From Bretschneidera sinensis (taxonomy: Eukaryota > Streptophyta > Magnoliopsida > Brassicales > Akaniaceae): a stretch of DNA of 64,000 nucleotides. Position 1 is the first letter of the stretch. Every line of letters begins with the position of its first letter. Below are positions 55,512 through 64,000 of the stretch, one piece after another. The translations under genes and the position numbers were made by a program. The notes below the pieces were generated by a model, which was not told the origin of the DNA, did no database searches, and saw nothing but the letters and a program-made list of their open reading frames with translations. The stretch covers positions 88,260,084 through 88,324,083 of the forward strand of contig CM043705.1 in NCBI GenBank assembly GCA_023935145.1, written 5' to 3'.

Positions 55512-58100
55512 TAGACGAATAGCTACATGCCACCCATCATGGGACAGTCTTTTCATTTCAAAGTTGGAAATCTCTCCTCTCATTTCACACAATTAATTAG
55601 AAGGATGGCATGCCTTTTTCTCTTTTGCTTTTGTTCCCTCATTGCATGACTTTGTTTTTTAACTCTTATTTTTTTTACCAAACTTAGGATTAGTCAATTG
55701 GGTCAAATCATCAAGATCTAGACTCCACAAGAAGCTAGATTTAGTGCTCAACTGCTTTGGCAAGGCATGTGGAAATCTAAATACCATATTAAATTGGTGG
55801 TTCAAAATGAGATTTTTTGTCAATGTACTATTGGCAAGAGAGGAGTGAAAGGAAAGAAATGAGTGGAAAGCACATTTTCTTTGTTTAGTAGAAAGGAAAA
55901 TGTGAGGAAAAACTTGGAAGATTCAACTTTCCTTTTAGGGTTACGACTTTCCATCTGTCCAAGTTGAGTTAGTTTGAGAGAGGAAAATGAAAAGAAAAGA
56001 AATTGAATCATGTTCATACCAATTTCTCCTTATTTTGAGCTTTTAGTTTAGAGTAGTGCTGTTGGAATTAGCATTTTGGATCACATCAATTAACTCTTGC
56101 CACATAATTTATTCTTACTCGTTACATTGCTTTTAAAGAGTAAAATCTAAAAATTACTACTACTCTAGCTTTGTAACGTGTCCTAAAGTTACTAATTCAT
56201 TGTCCGGTGGTCCAAAATGGTGGTTGGTTTTTGTGGTTGAAGTAACATTATTGTTTAATTTAACATTACATCATGTAATGGTAAGATGATATATATTTAT
56301 ATTTTTCTTAATACTTTGTTTATTTCACTTTACAAAAGGAAAAGCGACATCCAATTTTTTGCTTTCATTTTTCATTATCTTTATCAATTCCATGTTGAAA
56401 AGGATTAGTTCACAAAGAGATATTTGACTCTTATGATTGAAGATTATATCTCCCTTATGGCTTTATTAGTCATCTAAATGTATAAATATGATAAGAATTA
56501 GCATATAATAGAAAGGTGCGTGGATAAGACAGTGGACAAGATCACTCACCTAATGATGCTTTTCATGTATGATTAAAAGAACAAAGGAGGCTTTAGTCGT
56601 CATTAAGTCAAATTTTAATGGCCAAAATAGAACATATGTTAACCAAAAAAATACTAGTTCAACGAAAATACATCATAAATGGAATATATATTTTTTTTAA
56701 AATTAAAATCTTAACGTATTTATTTAAACATACATTATTTGTGATTATAACTATCCTAAACCGACTCAAAAGCTTGACTCGGTTTGGTGTGGTTTGACTC
56801 GGTTTGTATCCCTCCTATGAGGGCGAATTCAGTGTTGACTTCATAATGCATTTCACTTTAAATAAATCAAGTTGGGCTAGTAAGAGGCATATGCCCCATG
56901 ACTTTATCTATCATTTTTTGGGTTGGTAGATATTCATAACTACTTTTAGCAACCATGAAATGAAATTCTCTCTCTCTCTCTTCCCCCCTCTCTGAATTTA
57001 AAGTGATGATTTAGTGCATAAATAGAAATGAATAATTATTCAATAAAACCAAATACTATTTTTCTCCTCATAGTTTATAAGAAAATTAAAATTTAAGTTG
57101 AATGTAGAAAATAGGCTTTGCATTTTGGGTTGTTGGAATCCCTTAATAGTAATTTTTGTTCCAAATGTTGAACACTTTACACATGCAACATTCATGATGT
57201 AATGGTTAAAATTAGTAAAGACAAAAAAATTGTCTTATTATTCTTTCATCTTTTATCATCCTCCTTCAGATCATCTTCGAAGATGGTAAGAAACATATTT
57301 TAGAATTTACAGAGCAAGATGATTGAAAAAAAGAATAAAAAGGAGTTATTTTTTTGTCTTTTTTCATTTCAGTGATCATATGAATTGATTATGAATGTTA
57401 CATGTGTGCATACATGTATGTCACGTTCAATATTTACAAAAAAAGTTTTTAGAATAAGTTATTGGAAACGTTTTCAAAACAGAAAACCTTATTTAATTGA
57501 TTTTAAAATATAAAAAAGACATTGAAATAATAATAAAATTTCAAAAAGATTTGATGATAAACTCATAAAAAAATATATAAAATATGTATATTAAAACATG
57601 GGTTAATATCATAGTGATTTAAGATTTCAGTCTCTTGGTAATTATTATAGAACCAATATGTTAGATTATTTTCTTTTTTGGGCATATTCTTGTTATATCA
57701 AGTTTATTATACTACTATTTTATTGCCCACCAATTTTTTTTAATTGATGTGATAATAATCTGGATCAAACCGACGTATTATTTTCACATGAAAAAAAATA
57801 TAATCATATTTTCCCGAATGCGATTTTTTAACTATATTCATTTGTGACCTAATATTCATTTAATGTTTAATCAGAAGTACGATTGAAAACAATATTTCAC
57901 CTACTCTCCTTCCCCTAAAAAAAAAACCAAAAAGAAAAAGAAAACCTCAACAAATTATTTAAAAATAATAACCCAAAGCAAAAATAATTACACATTTTAT
58001 AATACAAGCTACAACCCAGAACGCCAGAAACAGGAAAGAGAGGCACAAGAAAAGCACCAGAAACAACCGGAGATAGCCGATAATCTACTGTACGAAACCG
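55512..58100. other. AT-rich intergenic DNA
   Basis: No gene recognised. It holds a short fragment similar to the LAP-intron MITE (about 55830-55990) and a (CT)n run near 56967-56993. Between 56750 and 56820 a GACTCGGTTTG motif is repeated, probably a decayed element. Confidence 0.4.
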
Positions 58101-59025
58101 GTTCTTACGGTTACTATCAATAAATAAAGAAAACCCAATCTTTTACTTTTATCTTTCTTTCACTCATTCGCTCTTTACTTTCTCTCTCTGAATTACAGAG
58201 AGAAAATTCAATTCTGTCGTTAGATCGAACCAATTTATATTCAGTCTTCACTCTCCATTCAATTCTCGGTACCCATTTTACGCATTTTCTCGGGTGCTTT
58301 CTCTTCCTTTTTCTCGGGAAAAAGAAGCATGGGAATTGCAAGGGTATGTGTCAGCTTTTTTCTCCATGTGCAGTCACTAAAACGACAGTGTTTCAAAAAC
58401 CTACTTCTCTTTTGAGGTAAATGCACATTTCTCTCTCGTTTTTCACAATGCAGAGTGGAATCTGTGTGTTTCGAGGCTCATTTGAATTGCTTTTAGTGAA
58501 TATACAATGAAAAGTCTTTTTTGTTACCAGCTGTATATAAGGCATAAGTCATAGCTTTGCTCATGAAACTGAACCCATTTTTTTCAAAAGTTTTCTTATT
58601 TGTTTTTTTTTCTTTTTAGGGTTTTTGAGCTGATTTGGAGCTTGAGAATAAGGGAAAATGGGGGGTTTTGGTTGGTTTTGAGGGTTAGTTGTTTGGGTTC
58701 TTGAGGATTCGATTGAAACATAAAGGCGGTAGAAGTGTAAATGTGAGAGTGGGAAGCTAGGATCTGTTCTGGGCTTCAAGAATTTGGTTGATGTTGGTGG
58801 ATAATATATGTGCGCTTGAGCTCATTTAAGCTTCATATTAAGGATAAATGGGCTTCTCAGTGGTGATTATATGTTGATTTGGGATGACTTTTGAGGGATT
58901 CTTGGGTAACGCTGAGGATTTGAACTAAACCACAAGTAGTTGAAATTGGAAATATTGGGTGGTTTTAAGGGAAAGAAAGCTGAGATCTCTTTGTAATCTG
59001 CGTTAATTTAAAAGGGTTTAAATCC

Positions 59026-62000
59026 ATGTCAGGTGCTCCGAAAGTGAGGTCCATGAATGTGGCCGATTCAGAGGCAAGGCCGGTCTTTGGACCCGCTGGG
59101 AACAAGGCAGGGTCGTTGAGTGCCCGTAAAACAGCCTCAAAGCCTTTGAGAAAGGTTGAAAAATCGTCAGTGGAGGTCACAGCCATGGAGAAGAACGTCC
59201 ACCCGTCCTCTACTATTACCGCTTTGTCTCCTCAAAAGCATTCTGTTAGCGTTCAGTCAGTGCTGCGCCGCCATGAGCAGTTGTTGCATTCAAATTTGTC
59301 TCTAAATGCTTCATGTTCATCTGATGCCTCTACAGATTCAATTCACAGTCGAGCTTCGACTGGTCGGTTAATTCGGTCAAATAGTGTTGGGAGTAGGAGG
59401 AAGTCATATCCATCTAAGCCGAGAAGTGTTGTTTCTGATGGTGGGTTGGATTCTCCACCTGATGGTTCACAGACAAAGAAAAGGTGTGCTTGGGTGACGC
59501 CAAATACTGGTGCGTTCTTGTTTCATTGATTTTAGAGTGATTATTTATGGCTTGATTAGAGATGCAAGTGAATTCATTTATAATTATGTTTAAAAATCGA
59601 TAAAATTTACCGAGCAATTGCATAGCAATTTAAAGTTTCAAAGCACAGAAGTTGCTGTTAGCAGCGTTATAAGATGGTTTGATTTTGAGCAAATCTTTCA
59701 ATTGAGTATGTTCTTAATGGGATTGTTAGTTTTTGTTCAGTAGCAACCTAAAATAAACTGATAAGTTTTCCAACCCCCGCTCACCCCACAACCAAAAAAA
59801 AGAAAAGAAAAAAGAGAAAAGTAGTGAATTGTATTTGTGCTGTGTCTAAACTGCTCATGGTGGGCTTGAATTCAGGTTAATTAAAACACTTTCTGGATTT
59901 TGTGTATTGTAAATTCCTGAGGATATATGTTGGCTTATTTTTACAAATAATGAGTATAATAATGCATGTAGTTATGTAATCTTGATTGATGCAGTGAGAT
60001 ATGGAATGAGGGCAACAAACATTTTAATGTAGCAGCAAGATCTGTGCTGAACATTTCATCACTTTTACTTCTCACCATGGTAGACCCATTTATTGTAGAT
60101 TCTGCTTTCAATTATCAATTTTACAAGTCATGATACAAGTTTATGATTATACATGAACATATTCTTAGTTTATATCATCATTTTTGCAAGTAGGAAAGAG
60201 TTAGCCTGACTGCTCTTACCACATCTCCAACACAAGAAGTAAAATTAAACAAGAAAAGAAAACTATTTTCTCTTTCTTTCGATTTTGTGCCTCATGGCAC
60301 TGGATGTTTTGAGTTGATTGTTATAGTATGTTGTGCATTTGATCCCTCTGACTCTCTTCTTTTGGTGTAAAATGTGGAGATACATTTATTAGAAATCAGG
60401 ATATTTCATTTACATTTCAATTTTTTGCATCTAGAGGGGAATGAAAATGTATTATATACTAAAACATGCACTGTGAGCTGAATACGGAGGTTAAGATAGT
60501 AGATGTGTCCTAGGTACTCCTAGGTTACGCCTTGTGTGAGGAATCTGATTCAGTTAGGTGTTTCCTACATGCTTGGTTTGCAATGTATTTCAAGTTTTAA
60601 ATGTTGATTGGTTTTCATACGTTGAAACCAGATCCATGCTATGTTGCTTTCCACGATGAAGAATGGGGAGTTCCAGTCCATGATGACAAGTATGTGATAA
60701 CAATATTGTTTGCGTTTAAAGGGTATTTTTCCCCAAAAAAGAACTCCGCTTTAATGCATAGTTTGCACGATCTTGTCCACGTGCAGGAGATTGTTTGAGC
60801 TTCTTGTACTTTCAGGCGCTTTGGCTGAACTTACATGGCCTACAATTCTAAGCAGAAGACACATTTTTAGGTACTATTCCTATGGAAGACTCCTCTTGCT
60901 CTCCTATTTTTATAGGTTCATCTCTCAAGTATCTGATATAATGTCTCAGTCATAGTCCCTTCCCATTTTTTGTCCTCTTCAGTTTGTGTTCTTGTATGAC
61001 AAGTGTGTTTATGCAGAGAAATTTTTGCTGATTTTGATCCCATTGTGGTCTCAAAATTGAATGAGAAGAAATTAATAGCACCAGGGGGCACCGCAAGCTC
61101 CCTATTATCGGAGCTCAAGTTGCGCTCTGTCATTGAGAATGCACGCCAAATATCTAAGGTAGAGTCCCTTATTTCTTTTCTTCTTTTAAACCATTGTTTA
61201 ACCTTATTTATTTAAAAAAGAAGAAGAAAACTACTGTTTTAACATTTAGTGGCAAGAAATGCTCGTTCATACTGCTTGATGAAGTCTGTCTTCTAGATGC
61301 TAACAGTAGGCCATATATGTAAATATACCTCATAAGTTACTCCGGTTAACTGAAAGCTGAAACTTTTATAGTACTTCGCAAATTTACCACTCTTCAGGGC
61401 CATCTCTTTTACAAGTAGGATCGGTTTAATCATCAGCCTTCTGATGAAGAATACTCAGGTTGGATCAATATGAACTAATATTTGGGGACCACTTATATTG
61501 TTTTCTCTTGGCTGCACTAGTTTTTAACTGTCATATAAGATGATTATTAATCATTTGATCTGGTCAGTTACGTGAAAATAGTTGGGTAGTCCTGATCTTT
61601 CAGCATTTTGTATGAACCATATGGAACAAACCATAATACTCCAATCCATACAGTTTGACCTAATATATTTATCTTACTTCTTCTGTGCAACCTAATTATT
61701 CTTTTCTACCAGATGCCAGCTTGTTTAGTTGGTAAATCCTAAGTTATTTATCTGGCTTGATGACTAGATCAATAACCACTGATGACTGACTATTTTTTTC
61801 CTTTTTTAAGTTTTAACTGAAGTACCATAATTACACACTCCATAGTTGCTATGATTATGATTGCAACTAACTTTTTGCAGGTTTTGCTGATGCCAGGTCA
61901 TAGATGAGTTTGGGTCATTTGACAAGTACGTCTGGAGCTTTGTGAACCACAAGCCCATAGTTAGCAGATTCCGATATCCTCGCCAAGTTTCAGTTAAAAC

Positions 62001-62268
62001 TCCAAAAGCAGATGCCATTAGCAAAGACCTGGTGAGAAGAGGATTCCGGAGTGTGGGGCCTACGGTCATCTATTCCTTCATGCAGGTGGCTGGAATAACA
62101 AACGACCACCTCACCAGTTGCTTCAGATTCCAGGAATGTATAACAGCGGCAGAAGGAAAGCAAGAAAATGGCATCAACGATAAGGCCGAAGATAAGAAAA
62201 CTGATGATGTGATTGAATCAGAATTATCAATATCTATGGATGAATTGACTTTTTCCACAGAATTATGA
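59026..62268 (+). CDS. DNA-3-methyladenine glycosylase I (TAG family), plant type, spliced
   Basis: Exons: 59026-59509, 60632-60689, 60787-60870, 61017-61158, 61897-62268. They total 1140 nt, giving 379 aa. TAG enzymes excise 3-methyladenine and start base-excision repair; they are helix-hairpin-helix glycosylases with a structural zinc. Visible: a Ser/Arg-rich extension of about 150 residues not found in bacterial TAG (SIHSRASTGRLIRSNSVGSRR); then KKRCAWVTPNTDPCYVAFHDEEWGVPVHDD with the zinc Cys and His; LFELLVLSGALAELTWPTIL with the base-pocket region; EFGSFDKYVWSFVNHKPI; and RRGFRSVGPTVIYSFMQVAG, then NDHLTSCFR with the second His/Cys zinc pair. All four expected zinc ligands are present. 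The C-terminal tail is acidic. Exon 5 uses the acceptor GATGCCAG at 61896; the nearer TTTGCAG at 61880 would bring a stop. Leader sequence from about 58190 may contain an intron. Confidence 0.9.
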
Positions 62269-64000
62269 ATCAGCAATCAAGGTTCATTGCAGACAGCTCC
62301 ATGCTCAATCATCAGTTTACGGTATTCACAGATTCACAGATTACGGTAGTAAAGGTGGTTTTGTGTATAAAACAACATCGAATTTCCTATGCATAATGAA
62401 TTCCTAGACTGTAGATTTACTGAAAGTGGAATTACTTTAACTGGTGATTATGTTCTTTGATGGGGCCCGTGGAGGGAAGCCTTAAGAATTGATGTACAAT
62501 TGGAAAGGTTAGTGGTTACATTATATCTTTTAGACCTAAATCTGCCATTGGTAGGAAGAAACATTTGCTACTCCAACGGTCGCCATCGTATTCATAGCTT
62601 ACCAATTATGGAGTGGGACTGGTTGATGCTCAATGACTACCGCAGAATTTTCTGGACAGCTAAAGTTTAGGTAGTTAGATTAGAGTGACCAGTTCATTTC
62701 GCCTTCAATGGTTGACAGTGGTGGATTAGGGGCACAATGTTTCTTTGTCCCCATAGGACAAAGGAAGATTCCTATTTATAAGACATGGTAGTGCAGTTGG
62801 GGTCCATATTGCCCAATACTGTAGGGTATCCTTGTTTCCTGAAGATTTTATTAAAGATGATGATGACTGGTGGATGCTTTGTCTAGGAAAAGGTTTGAAG
62901 CTAATTTATACAAATCCTACCAAGCAGGGATATAATTGGGATGGTGACTGATGGATACTTTGCAGTGGAAAAGTTGTCCCAACAAGGACGATTTTTAATA
63001 TTTTTAGGCTGATTTTTGGATGGTGGTAGCGGAGAGGAAAGAAAAAGATAAAAGAGCGTCTTTATAATTTCTTTTTTTCGTCATTTACTTCTCTTTCAAA
63101 TTCCTCCCCCCCCCTTCCCGGCCCCCTTTCATTTCCTTGATCCAAACAAAACCAATTCTTGAAAAATTCATATGCAAAGCAGAAACTTCTTTATAAGAAA
63201 TCAGATTTCAACTCTATTCCTGGCTTTAGCCTTAAGTTAATACCAGAACAAAAGTGCTGCATATTGAATCATCATACAAAAAACAAATATAGAAAATATT
63301 TCCCAATAAAGCTGTTAATATAGAGTTGAATCAACTAATTTGGAGGTGATAACCAGATGATACAATTTTTCATCTGCAAATAGTTTGAAGCGCAGAACCT
63401 GAACTCACTGACAGAACAAAATCCCATACATATCTTAAATCATGATTATCTCTACTTGCTCCTTATTAATTTTTTGTTTTTCTTAATGAAGAAAACTATA
63501 AACCAAACTTAAATCACGTAGTAAATGGCCTTCAGTAGCATCCACCGCCCAACATATCAGTTTGAAATTCATCACAGAAAGAAAGCATTGTGGACTCATG
63601 CCAAACTGATCCTAAATCATGGGTCCTGACTGTTAACCTAAAATCCTCTAATTGCAGTCACCTCATAGTAACTTCCCCAACAAACTTGGATATCTACGCT
63701 ATTGTTTTTCTTTTGTTAAAAACCCACACACCTCGAATTCTTGTTTTCCCAATGGATAAGAAAAACGGACACAGCATATCCCCAACAAACTTAGAAATCT
63801 ATGCTCTTGTTTTGATTATTTTCACATGAAACGAAGTTATTGAAGTAGGTACTAGGATAGTGAAGACAGGTGCCAATCAATTCTCTGTTGTTCCACTACT
63901 ATTACCCTGCTCCAAACAAAGTCAAGAAGGTGTACAATACCAAATATACAACTGTTCACTCAAAAGACTACAGCAGAGGGAGAAGATACAAGCTAAAACA
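62269..64000. other. 3' flank of the glycosylase gene and intergenic DNA
   Basis: No gene recognised. A short direct repeat, TCCCCAACAAACTT plus about 20 similar bases, occurs at 63674 and 63779 (105 bp apart), and a C run lies at 63105-63113. The last 600 bases contain only short, unconvincing frames. Confidence 0.4.

Noticed and set aside
61881..61896. Alternative acceptor TTTGCAG for the last glycosylase exon
   Set aside because: Using it leads to a TGA after nine codons, whereas the acceptor at 61896 keeps the frame and matches the family (VIDEFGSFDKYVW).

Overview
The window is nuclear DNA from a eudicot plant, probably a woody species. The evidence is AT-rich intergenic DNA, genes with many GT-AG introns, a plant-type tRNA-Trp, plant-only gene families (CNGC channel, chloroplast-type leucine aminopeptidase, TMN endomembrane protein) and many plant transposable elements. 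All gene models come from reading splice sites and protein similarity by eye. Exon lengths add up to open frames in every main gene; one RRP45 exon boundary is uncertain by 1 nt.

Layout, left to right. (1) A CNGC5/6-type cyclic-nucleotide-gated channel on + (coding 3546-14949, 7 exons, 737 aa) whose long introns hold two LINE fragments, a hAT-like element, two tandem duplications and several tiny retro-insertions. (2) A tRNA-Trp(CCA) at 17681-17752. (3) A nonaspanin/TMN protein on - (18588-22287, 7 exons, 640 aa). (4) A gene-poor stretch with two orphan exon-like fragments: the last exon of an endonuclease/exonuclease/phosphatase gene (24617-24876, -) and an unrecognised one (26253-26453, +). 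(5) Exosome subunit RRP45/CER7 on + (27314-36421, 10 coding exons). (6) A leucine aminopeptidase on - (38547-44276, 10 exons, 588 aa). (7) A PSMD9/Nas2-like proteasome assembly chaperone on + (47105-54189, 5 exons, 230 aa). (8) A TAG-type DNA-3-methyladenine glycosylase on + (59026-62268, 5 exons, 379 aa). These are housekeeping genes with no operon-like link.

The most unusual object lies antisense in the last intron of the PSMD9 gene. It is a 3.3-kb chimeric LTR retroelement (50105-53409) with TG/CA ends and a 5-bp target-site duplication (CAGAT). It carries an intronless, decayed plasma-membrane H+-ATPase cDNA fused to the RNase H tail, polypurine tract and 3' LTR of a Ty1/copia element. 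Its 5' LTR is only about 21 nt long. The organisation recalls maize Bs1, which captured part of a plasma-membrane H+-ATPase gene.

A second theme is a LINE family whose 3' end resembles ACTTAT(C)AAAAA. Besides three copies of several hundred bases there are at least eight, possibly nine, tail-only insertions (13-51 bp), most flanked by 13-20 bp target-site duplications. One of these has rebuilt the 3' splice-site region of an RRP45 exon. In another RRP45 intron, a tandem duplication that includes a 5' splice site supplies a natural empty site for one LINE insertion.
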